Assembly: GCA_900114885.1 (NCBI GenBank)
Contig: FOUN01000009.1
Span: 1 to 64,000, forward strand
Reading direction: 5' to 3'
Length of the DNA: 64,000 nucleotides
Source: Psychrobacillus psychrodurans
GTDB taxonomy: Bacteria; Bacillota; Bacilli; Bacillales_A; Planococcaceae
Part shown: in pieces, positions 16,934-26,078 of the stretch
How the letters are laid out: each line of letters begins with the position of its first letter
Position numbering within the stretch: position 1 is the first letter of the stretch
Program-made: the position numbers and the translations under genes
The notes under the pieces: model-generated
Seen by the model: the letters and a program-made list of their open reading frames with translations, nothing else
The model's database searches: none
What the model was told of the DNA's origin: nothing

Positions 16934-18037
16934 GTGAAGAATTCAATACGACTTAGTTCTAAAGATATGATTAATGCATATTTACTTTTTTTTGTGATTC
17001 ATAGTGCTCAAGTTGGAGTAGGGATACAGGGGTTCCAACGTATTATTTATCAAGATGCAAAGCACGATGCATGGATATCAGTGTTAGTTGCAGGTCTTGC
17101 AACCCACATCGTTGCTTTTTGCATGATTAAGACACTAGAGGTGTACGGTTCCAATGACCTTTATGGAATTCAACAAGATATTTTTGGAATTTGGATTGGG
17201 AATTTTTTAAATGCCCTTTATGTAGTTTATTGTTTTATCGCATTTTTCTCCGTTTTACGAAATTACATTGAAGTTATCCAAGCATGGATTTTTCCGAATT
17301 TAGGTACATGGTTTCTCTCAGCTACCTTATTGCTTATTATTATTTATGCGTTTACAGGTGGACTTCGGGTAGTGGTTGGCGTTTCTTTTTTTAGTGTTAT
17401 ACTCGCACTTTGGATTTTTCCAATGTTAATATTTCCTATGAAGTTTTCTTCATCGGAAGCACTATTTCCTATTTTGGAGACAAACTTAAGCTCTATATTC
17501 AAAGGAGCACAATCTATGACTTTTACGATTATTGGCTTTGAAATCTTAAATGTGATTTATCCTTTCATCAAAGAAAAGAAAAAAGTCAAAAAGTATGTGC
17601 ATTTAGGTTTGTTAGCTACGACCATTATTTACCTTTCAGTCATGATGGTATCGATTACCTATTATAGTGAAGGAAAGTTACTTAAAACAATATGGGCGAC
17701 ATTGACGTTGTTTAGTTTTATCAGTTTTCCATTTATGGAGCGATTTGAGTTTGTTGCGGTTTGTTTTTGGATGTTGATCATTTTACCTAATCTTTGTCTT
17801 TATCTTTGGGCTGCTTATCGGGGGACAATACGATTAGTTAAAATAAGCGGAACGAAATTCGTTTGGATATTCTCTTTACTTATTTTCATTGGTACATTAA
17901 TAGTTCAGACTCGCACACAGATAAATTCAATTAACACTCATTTTGGACAAATTGCTTTCTATATCGTATTTATTTATCCTATTTTCTTATTCATGATTAC
18001 TATGTTGAAGAAAAAAATCACATCAAGGAAGGGGTAA
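16934..18037 (+). CDS. spore germination receptor subunit B (GerAB/amino acid permease-like)
   Basis: A 367-residue integral membrane protein with about ten helices, beginning with the family N-terminus (LSSKDMINAYLLFFVIHSAQVGVGIQGFQR). It belongs to the endospore germination permease family related to APC-type amino acid transporters. This subunit is thought to bind the germinant. A GTG start at 16934 is supported by AGGTGAA just upstream and a 16-bp gap from the A subunit stop. Helices start around residues 12, 40, 82, 110, 142, 186, 220, 272 and 335. Operon with A and C subunits. Confidence 0.92.
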   Translation: MKNSIRLSSKDMINAYLLFFVIHSAQVGVGIQGFQRIIYQDAKHDAWISVLVAGLATHIVAFCMIKTLEVYGSNDLYGIQQDIFGIWIGNFLNALYVVYCFIAFFSVLRNYIEVIQAWIFPNLGTWFLSATLLLIIIYAFTGGLRVVVGVSFFSVILALWIFPMLIFPMKFSSSEALFPILETNLSSIFKGAQSMTFTIIGFEILNVIYPFIKEKKKVKKYVHLGLLATTIIYLSVMMVSITYYSEGKLLKTIWATLTLFSFISFPFMERFEFVAVCFWMLIILPNLCLYLWAAYRGTIRLVKISGTKFVWIFSLLIFIGTLIVQTRTQINSINTHFGQIAFYIVFIYPIFLFMITMLKKKITSRKG

Positions 18038-18041
18038 AAAG

Positions 18042-19166
18042 ATGAAAAAGTATAATTTCTATCTAATGCTTCTTTTTTTATCTAGTCTTTTATCGGGATG
18101 TGTTGAGACAAATATTCTTGATAAAATAGGATTGACGACTATAGTTGGCTATGATTTGGGAACCGAAGAAAAAATGGAAATTACTGCAGTTATTCGCGAA
18201 GTGAATCCTGAATTTCAAAGTAATGTGGAAATAATTACAACAGAAAATGACACTAGTAAGGGTAATCGGATGAAAGCTAATCGACAACTATCTAAAAAAA
18301 TAACGGTTGGCCAAATGAGGGTCATTTTGTTCGGTGAAAAGTTGGCTAAAGAAAACCTCCATTACTATATTGACTTAAACTTAGAAAATGCAAATGTAAG
18401 TAATGGTCTATATATGGCTGTGGTAGAAGATGAAACGGCACCATTACTCAATTATGAATATAAAAATATTGATGATATTGGGCAACATATATTTAGGCTA
18501 TTAGAACAAAACATAAGTCAGGAATATATGATCTCTCCTACTCTGCATGAAACTGCACACGATTTTTATTCCATCGGTAGGGATATTGCTATGCCAATTA
18601 TAAAAAGAAACGAAGAACATATTGAAATGAGTGGGATTGCTCTATTCAAAGGTGGCACAATGGTAAGTTCACTTCCAGTGAAGGATAGTTTTTATGTAAA
18701 GCTGGTAAGAGATAGTTTTAATTCAGGATTTTTTGAGACTAACTTAAAAGAAGAAGAAATGCCCCCAGGTTTACTGAAAAAACCTTCGAGCGAAATTCCA
18801 ATTGTATTTGATGCTATTCGCTCGAAAAGAGAATTGAAATTAATTGATGCTTCAACACCTGAATTTGACCTAAACCTAAAGTTAAAAGCAAGAGTATTAG
18901 AAATATATCCAGATGTTAATCTAGGTGATCCTGAACTAGTTAAGAAATTAGAAAAAACAATCAGTAAAAACCTAGCAAATGAAATATCCAGGGTTATTGC
19001 CCATGCTCAGGAAGTGGAATCTGATATTTTTGGTTTTGGAGAAAAATATAGAAGCAAAGTGAGAAATTCTGAACTGACAAAGGAAAAATGGCATGAAATG
19101 TATAAAAATATGAAAGTAAATGTCAATATAGATTTTATCATATTAAGAAACGGAGTTTTTGAGTAA
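18042..19166 (+). CDS. spore germination receptor lipoprotein subunit C (GerAC)
   Basis: A 374-residue lipoprotein with a signal peptide ending in the lipobox LLSGC (Cys20, acylated), followed by VETNILDKIGLTTIVGYD as in GerAC proteins. The later region KITVGQMRVILFGEKLAKE and the long C-terminal domain ending with WHEMYKNMKVNVNIDFIILRNG match the family. It anchors to the outer face of the spore inner membrane and completes the A/B/C receptor. It starts 4 bp after the B subunit stop with AAGGAAGGGG upstream. It converges on the nucleoside hydrolase gene with only 35 bp between stops. Confidence 0.92.
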   Translation: MKKYNFYLMLLFLSSLLSGCVETNILDKIGLTTIVGYDLGTEEKMEITAVIREVNPEFQSNVEIITTENDTSKGNRMKANRQLSKKITVGQMRVILFGEKLAKENLHYYIDLNLENANVSNGLYMAVVEDETAPLLNYEYKNIDDIGQHIFRLLEQNISQEYMISPTLHETAHDFYSIGRDIAMPIIKRNEEHIEMSGIALFKGGTMVSSLPVKDSFYVKLVRDSFNSGFFETNLKEEEMPPGLLKKPSSEIPIVFDAIRSKRELKLIDASTPEFDLNLKLKARVLEIYPDVNLGDPELVKKLEKTISKNLANEISRVIAHAQEVESDIFGFGEKYRSKVRNSELTKEKWHEMYKNMKVNVNIDFIILRNGVFE

Positions 19167-19201
19167 TATTGATTGAACTCAAATCCTTTATAGACTCATA
19201 C

Positions 19202-20161
19202 TTAAGTTAATCCATTATTTAAATCTTGACCTGTCATAACAGATAAAAAATTGTAGAAGAACATTTCATAATGAATATCGAATGCTATACGATGTTTTTT
19301 TTCACCATTATTATTCGAATACGGCCGAGTATCAGCAATACTTTGTCCTCTAGTTGGTCCATCCAAGTCATCAACAACTACAACAGGATAAGACTCAAAG
19401 ATGAACATTTCAGGATGAATTGTTGCCATAAGTGTTAGGGCATCATGGACGGGACCACCTTGAATGGACGGGTCTCGTTCTTTATAAAAACCTGTATAGT
19501 AATCCATTAATGTTTTGAAAATTTTAGTTTTCCCGAATTGCTCTATATACACAACCATCTCAGGTGTTACAATTGCCTTTTGAGTTGCATTTAATGGAAT
19601 TATTGTAATGTTATTAGCATACGTCAAGACAATATTCACAGCAACAGGATCCCCATGAAAGTTCGCTTCTGCAACGGTTGTGACATTTCCTGGAATCCAA
19701 AAAGCTCCACCCATAATATAAAACTCTTTTACGTTTGTCATAAGATCCCTGTATAGTATGAACATCGTCGCAAGTGAAGTAAGGCGACCAATGTTTACAA
19801 TAATTAGTTCATCCTTATAATTTTCAATTAGATTCACTATTTCTAAAAAGTTTTCTATTTTTAAATTCTGATTATCATTCGGTATAATTGGTCCTAGTCC
19901 ATGCTCACCATGTATTTCTGGATAGAAAGTGGGCTGCTCACCTGTTAAGGGTACTTCTGCTCCCCGAATAACAGGGATACCTTGTGGAAAGTCAAACAAT
20001 TTCATCAAATAATAGATATTGGACACTGCATCTTCTCTAGATACATTACCATAATCGGCAACTATACCAACAATCTCGATTTTTTTAGTTAAACTTGCGT
20101 AAATTAAAGCAACTGTATCATCGATACCAATATCTCCGAATAATAGTACTTTTTTTACCAA
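19202..20161 (-). CDS. inosine/uridine-preferring nucleoside hydrolase family protein
   Basis: A 319-residue protein of the calcium-dependent IUNH family, which splits the N-glycosidic bond of ribonucleosides. The N-terminal motif reads FGDIGIDD: Asp10, Asp14 and Asp15 of the usual D-x-D-x-G-x-D-D are kept, but the first Asp (position 8) is Phe. The second metal/substrate motif HDALTLMATIHPEMF is present near residue 240. The active-site His-Asp pair is therefore intact and activity is plausible, with altered substrate or metal geometry possible. A GGAGGGGC site precedes the ATG. It stands alone between the ger operon and repeat R2. Confidence 0.85.
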   Translation of the reverse strand: MVKKVLLFGDIGIDDTVALIYASLTKKIEIVGIVADYGNVSREDAVSNIYYLMKLFDFPQGIPVIRGAEVPLTGEQPTFYPEIHGEHGLGPIIPNDNQNLKIENFLEIVNLIENYKDELIIVNIGRLTSLATMFILYRDLMTNVKEFYIMGGAFWIPGNVTTVAEANFHGDPVAVNIVLTYANNITIIPLNATQKAIVTPEMVVYIEQFGKTKIFKTLMDYYTGFYKERDPSIQGGPVHDALTLMATIHPEMFIFESYPVVVVDDLDGPTRGQSIADTRPYSNNNGEKKHRIAFDIHYEMFFYNFLSVMTGQDLNNGLT

Positions 20162-20811
20162 GTAAAGCCCCTCCTTGTTACATTTCCAATCCCAATATCC
20201 TTATAGTATGTTTAATTGGATTAATAAGACACTTCTGCCTTTACTTTTTTTCTCCACTTACGAATCTGTATTCCAAAAGTATTTAATTCTACAATACTTT
20301 ATTCATCTATAAATCCTCTTTTTGGTGGTTTTCTTGAACTCTGCCATCCTATAAAATGAATAAATTATACTTTTCCACCTATTCCCCATCCATATATTTG
20401 AGTCAATTCATAATTACATGTTTACTTAAAAATACGAATGTTTACTAAATATCACAATATACTATTCTTCTTTTTAAAAGTGATCCCGTTGATTGGAGTG
20501 GCAGGCGGCGATTCCAGTGGGAACAGCGCGACGAGTAACCGCAGGAGCATATGTTTTCATGTGACGAGGAGATTGAAGCCGTGCTCGCGGAAAGCGTCCG
20601 CCTAGAGCGGATATCAGTGTTGTTCGGATTTAACTATATAATATTCTCTATGAAATTGATTCAATTCTATAGATGTTTCAAAACCTCTTCAATATACTTC
20701 AGGAATCTTATCTCGTTATTTTTTCGGAAATTAGGAAGATGCCCTTCGCAACTTTGAATAAGTGAATTTACTAGTATAGTAGGGAAATATTTAAAGTTAG
20801 GGGGTGAAATT
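20162..20811. other. gene-free stretch holding long repeat R2
   Basis: 20162-20400 is A/T-rich with no gene seen. Repeat R2 occupies 20401-20664, and an A/T-rich leader to the DUF1796 gene follows. The small frames here are inside the repeat and are rejected. Confidence 0.6.
20401..20664 (-). repeat. long intergenic repeat R2 (~264 bp)
   Basis: Inverted relative to R1 (13340-13596) and nearly identical over its full length, including A/T flanks. The core shows CCGTTGATTGGAGTGGCAGG, GACGAGGAGATTGAAGCCGT and GCGGAAAGCGTCCGCC on the plus strand. With R1 it brackets 6.8 kb of DNA. Confidence 0.85.
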
Positions 20812-21456
20812 TTGGAATTGTCACAACTTAAAGGGAAATATGATGCAATATTTAGTTTAGGGGACCTTTGTTTAACTTCTATCCAATTAAAAAAACACAA
20901 TTTAAGACCTTACTCTGGTGTATTTGACTGGGTAGCTAGTCCAAACCTATCAAATGTTAGTGAACTAATAGAGAATCGTTTTTTGAGTTTTCTAGATTAT
21001 AAAAACTTAAGGGTAATTGGGTATGCCGATAACAATATCTGTGTATCAGATGATAGATATAACATTGTGTCAAATCATGATTTTAGTATCGATAAAAATA
21101 CACTTGAAAATTTAAGCTCATACCCCGAAGTCATGGAGAAATATGATAGAAGAATTCAACGATTTCTTAAGAAAATGAAATCTGCGAAAAGAATATTGTT
21201 TGTTCGTACGGAAGGAACCTTAGCAGAAGCAGCACACCTTCAAGATATATTGTCTAAGTTAGTTAAACACGATTTTAGCATCTTGTTAATCAATCATAGC
21301 ACTGTGTCAGGGTTAGTCGAAAAATCAAGTCCACTTGAAAAAGTATGCATTTTAGAATTTCCTAATATTGATATATGGGAAGGGAATCATGCTTTGTGGG
21401 AAGAAGCATTAAGAGGAGTCCGCCTTAAAAGACGTTTTTTATCTCGTTTTTGGTAA
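20812..21456 (+). CDS. DUF1796 putative papain-like cysteine peptidase
   Basis: A 214-residue protein matching the DUF1796 pattern. It opens with YDAIFSLGDLCLTSIQLKKHNLRPYSGVFDWV (candidate nucleophile Cys20), has a NHDF motif near residue 89 and a KMKSAKRILFVRTEG segment near 123. The family is described as putative papain-like peptidases, often beside glycosyltransferases. A TTG start at 20812 is supported by the strong GGGGGTG site 7 nt upstream. Repeat R2 ends 150 bp before the start, and a terminator follows at 21526-21569. No glycosyltransferase is adjacent. Function inferred from family only. Confidence 0.75.
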   Translation: MELSQLKGKYDAIFSLGDLCLTSIQLKKHNLRPYSGVFDWVASPNLSNVSELIENRFLSFLDYKNLRVIGYADNNICVSDDRYNIVSNHDFSIDKNTLENLSSYPEVMEKYDRRIQRFLKKMKSAKRILFVRTEGTLAEAAHLQDILSKLVKHDFSILLINHSTVSGLVEKSSPLEKVCILEFPNIDIWEGNHALWEEALRGVRLKRRFLSRFW

Positions 21457-21525
21457 AAAATTATACTAAAGGAGGAAAAGATGTTTATCAATTAAAATAT
21501 CTTGGTCGTTTTGATTACCCTAAGG

Positions 21526-21569
21526 AAATTCCAATTTTTCAATGTTAACGTTGAGAAATTGGAATTTTT
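21526..21569 (+). terminator. terminator after DUF1796 gene
   Basis: AAATTCCAATTTTTCAA pairs with TTGAGAAATTGGAATTT around an 8-nt loop, followed by a short T-run. It lies ~70 bp after the gene. Confidence 0.6.
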
Positions 21570-21686
21570 CGTTCCTCTGCGATTAACTCTTTTAATAGTA
21601 ATTACTGAAAGGAGAAAATAGCTTCTCGACGAAAAGATAGAATTGTACCCCGCTATTCTTTATTTAACAACATACTTTTAAATTGT

Positions 21687-22622
21687 TTACTTTATTTGAA
21701 TAACAATTTTTCCTTTAGCATGATGACTTTCACTTAGGGCATGGGCTTCCTTAATACCTTCTTCTGAAAAAGGGAATTTATGCCCAATAATTACTCTTAA
21801 TTTATTTTGTCCCAACAGATTAGCGATTTTTTCTAGCTGTTGTCCATTGGGAACAAGCCAAACATTTCCCGATTTGATATTTTTCTGTTTAGCTTTTTCT
21901 TGATTAGGTTCAGAAACAATAGAAGCTAACTTACCACCTTCTTTTAAAACAGTAAAGCTTTTTTCTTGGTTTTCTCCTCCAAGTGAATCAAGTACAAAAT
22001 CAAATTCTGTAAGAACTTTTTCAAAGTCTTGTTTTTTATAGTCAATGACTTCATCGGCTCCGAGTGATTTTAAAAAATCAACATTATGTTTTCCAGCTGT
22101 AGCTGCAACATATGCACCAACATTTTTAGCTAGTTGGATGGCAAACGTTCCGACCCCTCCCGCTCCTGCATGAATAAGAACTTTATCCCCTTTTTGGATG
22201 TTTCCAAAGTCAAATAAGCATTGCCAAGCTGTTAAGCAAGCAAGAGGAACACAGGCTGCTTCTTCAAAACTTATATTATCTGGAATTTTAGCAAGTAAAT
22301 GAGTGTCAACTATTGTATATTCCGAATATGTTCCTCTGTTAGTCGTTTCGGGACGAGCAAAAACCCTATCCCCAACTTTAAAGTCTTGAACATGTTCCCC
22401 AACTTCCTCAACCATGCCAGCAACATCCCATCCTAAAATAATAGGAAATTCAAATGGCATCATTGCCTTTAGATATCCTTCACGAAGTTTCCAGTCAATA
22501 GGATTAATAGAGGTAGCGTGTAGTTTCACGATCACTTGTTTTTCTTTAGGAGTTGGTTTTGAAATATCTATTTCTTTTAATTGTTCTTTTCCACCATATT
22601 GCTTTATAGCTATTGCCTTCAT
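21687..22622 (-). CDS. NADP-dependent quinone oxidoreductase-like protein (MDR superfamily)
   Basis: A 311-residue medium-chain reductase. It has an N-terminal GroES-like domain with NPIDWKLREG and ILGWDVAGMVEEVG, then the Rossmann domain with the nucleotide-binding motif HAGAGGVGTFAIQLAK (about 152-167) and LGADEVIDYKKQDF. The zinc ligands of true alcohol dehydrogenases are absent, which places it with zinc-less quinone/enal reductases using NADPH. A GGAGAG site precedes the ATG. It stands alone; a second related enzyme lies at 52042-53010. The physiological substrate is unknown. Confidence 0.87.
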   Translation of the reverse strand: MKAIAIKQYGGKEQLKEIDISKPTPKEKQVIVKLHATSINPIDWKLREGYLKAMMPFEFPIILGWDVAGMVEEVGEHVQDFKVGDRVFARPETTNRGTYSEYTIVDTHLLAKIPDNISFEEAACVPLACLTAWQCLFDFGNIQKGDKVLIHAGAGGVGTFAIQLAKNVGAYVAATAGKHNVDFLKSLGADEVIDYKKQDFEKVLTEFDFVLDSLGGENQEKSFTVLKEGGKLASIVSEPNQEKAKQKNIKSGNVWLVPNGQQLEKIANLLGQNKLRVIIGHKFPFSEEGIKEAHALSESHHAKGKIVIQIK

Positions 22623-23324
22623 TTAAGTCTCTCCTCATCTTTTTGGGGGTTATCATTCACTCTTCCTTTTAATGAACAGGAACAGTGCGTAATTTGGTTT
22701 GCCTGAAAAGTTATAGGTAAATACACATGTTCACTTTCCTAACTTCTCATTACATTCAACCTCTTAGTACAGGCGGAGCTTATTTTTTTATAAGTACATT
22801 GTAACCTCTATTTTTCTTCCGTTTAGTAAATTGAAATATGTCTATAGAACTTCTTCTATTATGTACAAATCCAAACCTTTTAATCGTACCTATAACTCTG
22901 TTATCGAAGAAATGAATGACATAAAATTAGAAAAAATTTATAAATTCAATTCCTTCACATGCACTGCCAACTTAATCATCCAAGATAGTAAGGTATATAA
23001 AAAAACGTTTAGATGTGGTTGCATCTAAACGACAAAATAGATCAGTTTCATTTAGGGGGCATCGGCAGTTTGGTAAAAGTCATTCATTCGATAGTTAACT
23101 CATAGGTCTATTACTTTTACATGTCATCTGAAAATTCACTGTAATAAGCGTAATGTTTGGCGTTGAAATACTAATCGTATTTACTCAGTCAGAAGTAGCA
23201 TCCCCTTCCTGTCTACTTTTCAAGGTCAGAAATAGAAGAAGAGTGCACCCCACATTAAATTACTAATCTTTATATCAACTATTATACTAAACGTACATCT
23301 GGGTATAAGTTCAAATCCATGCTT
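22623..23324. other. 702-bp gene-free stretch with one hairpin
   Basis: A 65-codon TTG-started frame (22831-23028) has no convincing ribosome binding site and is not called. A hairpin with perfect 10-bp arms CGTTTAGATG (23006-23015) and its complement (23022-23031) is the only clear structure. The rest shows nothing recognisable. Confidence 0.5.
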
Positions 23325-23825
23325 TTATACACCGACTTTAGAACTTCTACGCTCAAGTAATTCCACATCGCGCCAAACTCCGTTTAATTTCCCAATTTGT
23401 TTTCTAATACCTACAGTTTCAAAACCAAATTTCCTATGTAAGTTTATACTAGCAATATTTTCTGGGAAAATCATTGCTTGAATTGTCCATATTTCGTTTT
23501 GCTCACTGGAGTCAATTATATGTTCAAGCAAAAGACTACCAACTCCCATTCCAGCAGCATTTGAAGCAATATATATACTTACTTCTACTGCTCCTAAAAA
23601 AGCTCGCATACTGGAAATTGGAGTTAATGCAATCCATCCCACTACTTCCCCATTCATTTTAGCGACAAATCTGCTATTAGTTAAGTGATCCTCATCCCAT
23701 TCTTCCCAGGTTGGGGCTTCTGTTCTAAATGTAGCGTTGCCGGTTCTAATACCCTCGATGAAAATTTCTCTTACATAATCCCAATCAGAATGTAGCATTT
23801 CAGTTATCACAATGTCTTTGTTCAT
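23325..23825 (-). CDS. GNAT acetyltransferase, phosphinothricin acetyltransferase-like
   Basis: A 166-residue GNAT of the PAT/YwnH type. The sequence contains REIFIEGIRTGNATFRTEAPTWEEW, the substrate-pocket pattern seen in phosphinothricin and methionine sulfoximine acetyltransferases. It also has VEVSIYIASNAAGMGVGSLLLEH with the acetyl-CoA loop and NIASINLHRKFGFETVGIRKQIGKLNGVWRDVELLERR near the end. It would acetylate a small amine such as phosphinothricin, methionine sulfoximine or a related amino acid. The frame is open to 23864, but the ATG at 23825 (MNKDIVITE) has a GGGGAAT site and fits the family length. Confidence 0.82.
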   Translation of the reverse strand: MNKDIVITEMLHSDWDYVREIFIEGIRTGNATFRTEAPTWEEWDEDHLTNSRFVAKMNGEVVGWIALTPISSMRAFLGAVEVSIYIASNAAGMGVGSLLLEHIIDSSEQNEIWTIQAMIFPENIASINLHRKFGFETVGIRKQIGKLNGVWRDVELLERRSSKVGV

Positions 23826-23906
23826 CCATATTCCCCATTTTCCTATAAATAAAAACACTTCCAAGATGGATTATACACCGTTGGAAATGCTTTTAAAAGA
23901 ACTCGA

Positions 23907-25013
23907 TTAAATAATTTGAATACTTAACATCAGGCCAAAATAAGCCGCTATTACGACGAATAGACTCATAATGAAGCCAAATATGGCTGGCTGCTTTTTA
24001 ACGAATGAGAATAGAGTTATTACAAGAAATATAGTAGAGATACATAGTAAGATTACTCCTTCTGTATTAAATACCATTTGTACAGTTATATCTGAAAAAG
24101 CAATAACGTCATGAAACAGTAAAATTAAAGAAGAGAAACCTTCATTATTTATTGTTTCGAAAAGATTATGTGGTGGTGATTGTTGACTCATAGCACCAGT
24201 CGCCGCAAAAATTAGCAGAAGTATGAAAAACTCAGCTTTTGTCCAAGGCCGTGCATCGAAGTTTTTGTTTTTAAGTAATCGTTTTTTCATGAGAACACCA
24301 TTTATAAATGCATATCCAATTAGAGGAATAATAAGTAAATGTTTGATAAGTAAACTTTGGCCATATGAAATCATCCAAGTATCAGAATATGCATCTAATG
24401 GGGTTGAAAAACTCATCAGTGAAAGTCCAGTGATTATAACTATCCCAAAACAGTAAAGTGCAGTTATATGAAACCATTTTAAAAACGAAAGCCAGTTATT
24501 CGTATTTTTGGAAAACCAAGCTACTACAAACAATATACCGACCCAAATGACAACAGATGCAAAGTGTAAAAAATGAGTGATTAACCCCTTCAAGCTTTCA
24601 ATAGAGTTGGCATGACTTGACCAGCTCACACCAATGATTGCAACAAAAACTAATAAAATTCCCACTATTGAATAATAGGCTGATTTTTTTTCATGAAAGA
24701 AAAGAATATACAGTCCTAAAAAAACCGTTACAATAAACATAAACAACCATGATTTACCTACCTCAAAGGTCAATAAAATGGATTGTAAAGAATCTAATAA
24801 ACCATAGTCTTCATATAAATATATGATTAGACTAATAAGTGGAACAAAAGAAAATAACGCTATGCCAATTACCGCAAATAATTTCACTTTTCTAGGAACA
24901 ACAATAGTAGGAATTAAATCGTCTGGGAATAAAGAAATAATATAGCTTCCCATCAACAAAGCGAAGCACACATATAAAAGTGCTTCGCTAATAGTTGTTA
25001 AAATAAATATCAT
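23907..25013 (-). CDS. copper resistance protein D (CopD family membrane protein)
   Basis: A 368-residue protein with about nine membrane helices and a CopD core containing WSSHANSIESLKGLITHFLHFASVVIWVG and LLIKHLLIIPLIGYAFING. His residues in these helices are candidate copper ligands. It starts at an ATG that overlaps the copC stop (ATGA), so it is co-translated with CopC. In B. subtilis the two domains are fused in YcnJ; here they are separate. It probably imports or handles copper at the membrane. It lacks a C-terminal cytochrome-assembly domain. Confidence 0.82.
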   Translation of the reverse strand: MIFILTTISEALLYVCFALLMGSYIISLFPDDLIPTIVVPRKVKLFAVIGIALFSFVPLISLIIYLYEDYGLLDSLQSILLTFEVGKSWLFMFIVTVFLGLYILFFHEKKSAYYSIVGILLVFVAIIGVSWSSHANSIESLKGLITHFLHFASVVIWVGILFVVAWFSKNTNNWLSFLKWFHITALYCFGIVIITGLSLMSFSTPLDAYSDTWMISYGQSLLIKHLLIIPLIGYAFINGVLMKKRLLKNKNFDARPWTKAEFFILLLIFAATGAMSQQSPPHNLFETINNEGFSSLILLFHDVIAFSDITVQMVFNTEGVILLCISTIFLVITLFSFVKKQPAIFGFIMSLFVVIAAYFGLMLSIQII

Positions 25014-25561
25014 TTTTTATTTCTCCGAGTCATCCACCAAGCAGCAAGTGCCAAGATAATGACTAAAACAATAATAATTCCTATAGTGAAATTGGATCCC
25101 TCTTCTTCATTATCTGCTTCTACTGTTGTGTCCAACTCTTCCGAACTAGGTTCATTCTGTTCAACTATATCAATTGGTTCAGTAATAGGTTCTACCGCTT
25201 CAACCTCTTCAGGTGCCTCTAGTACGAAATCAATTACTCCTTCCATTGGATGGCCGTCAGCACCTATTATTTTCCAATTGATTTTATATGTCCCATTTTC
25301 TAAGCTATCTGTCACATTACCAGTTAGCACATTCTCACTTACAGTAATACCGTCTACTTCAATTGGTTCATCCGATGAATTTGTTACTGTAAATGAGCTT
25401 GTTTCTTCGATCTTTGTTAAAAACGTAAGTGTTATCTCGTTTAACTTTTCTGTTACTGTACTTCCTTGAGCTGGAATTGAGCTTTCCAAGCCAGTATGTG
25501 CTAGTGCATGATTGCTAAATAATAAGACACAAGCAATTGTCATCCAAAGTATTTTTTTCAT
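25010..25561 (-). CDS. CopC-like copper-binding protein with C-terminal membrane anchor
   Basis: A 183-residue protein. The signal peptide ends ALA before His22, so cleavage gives an N-terminal His, the first ligand of the CopC copper brace. The CopC beta-sandwich follows (about 22-118), with DGHPMEG near residues 107-113 supplying the Asp/His ligands. Then come an acidic Glu-rich linker (about 120-155) and a final membrane helix (about 157-177) ending TRRNKK. This acts outside the membrane as a copper chaperone for CopD, encoded in the overlapping next gene. Typical of Gram-positive YcnJ-related systems. Confidence 0.87.
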   Translation of the reverse strand: MKKILWMTIACVLLFSNHALAHTGLESSIPAQGSTVTEKLNEITLTFLTKIEETSSFTVTNSSDEPIEVDGITVSENVLTGNVTDSLENGTYKINWKIIGADGHPMEGVIDFVLEAPEEVEAVEPITEPIDIVEQNEPSSEELDTTVEADNEEEGSNFTIGIIIVLVIILALAAWWMTRRNKK

Positions 25562-25701
25562 AATTTGCCTCCAAAAAATTTATACGTTTTATTTACTACC
25601 TACTACTTATACCACAAAGCTATGAAGAAAGTGTGAAGTTTGTATTTTTACTTCGAAGAGATACCCTTAAAGAGAAAAAATATTAAATAGGAGTGATTTT
25701 A

Positions 25702-25953
25702 GTGGCTAAATCCGCAGCTAAACGTAAACGCGAGCACCAATTGCGTAATCTAGGTAAAGATGTAACAATAGCAAGGAATGAGGTTAACTTTAGTACACAT
25801 GTCCGAATGACTAAATCAAAAAAAGGAAAACTACAGCAGCAATATACAAAATACAAGAAGCATTTCACAAAAGGTATGATACCTGATGGAAATGCTTTTT
25901 ATATTGATGTTTTTCTTAATAACATTGATTTTCGTTTCACGTACTTTCATTAG
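25702..25953 (+). CDS. small basic protein, unknown function
   Basis: An 83-residue protein starting with a GTG at 25702 that lies about 8 nt after an AGGAG site. A GTG nine bases upstream overlaps that site and is less likely. The sequence begins AKSAAKRKREHQLRNLGKD and is strongly Lys/Arg-rich through residue 60 (TKSKKGKLQQQYTKYKKHF). It then turns neutral and hydrophobic (NAFYIDVFLNNIDFRF). The basic N-terminus suggests nucleic acid or ribosome contact. I recall similar short basic proteins in other bacilli but cannot name a function. Confidence 0.5.
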   Translation: MAKSAAKRKREHQLRNLGKDVTIARNEVNFSTHVRMTKSKKGKLQQQYTKYKKHFTKGMIPDGNAFYIDVFLNNIDFRFTYFH

Positions 25954-26038
25954 CCCCTTTAAACATGGTTGAGATTTGAATAACCTTTTTTAATAGAGAA
26001 TCAATTCCACATGTGAGAGCCTTGTTCTCATCAATAAA

Positions 26039-26074
26039 AAAAGACAGACAAATACTTACATTTGCCTGTCTTTT
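26039..26074 (-). terminator. terminator of parE-parC operon
   Basis: AAAAGACAGACAAAT pairs with ATTTGCCTGTCTTTT around a 6-nt loop, with a T-run on the minus strand. It lies 5 bp past the parC stop. Confidence 0.8.
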
Positions 26075-26078
26075 GTGT

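Noticed and set aside
21469-21495. AAAGGAGG site followed by an ATG
   Set aside because: The frame is only four codons (MFIN then stop). A longer reading in the other frame has no start. Possibly a lost gene start, but not supportable.
22831-23028. 65-codon TTG-started plus-strand ORF
   Set aside because: No ribosome binding site and no recognisable family. The region looks non-coding and ends in a hairpin.
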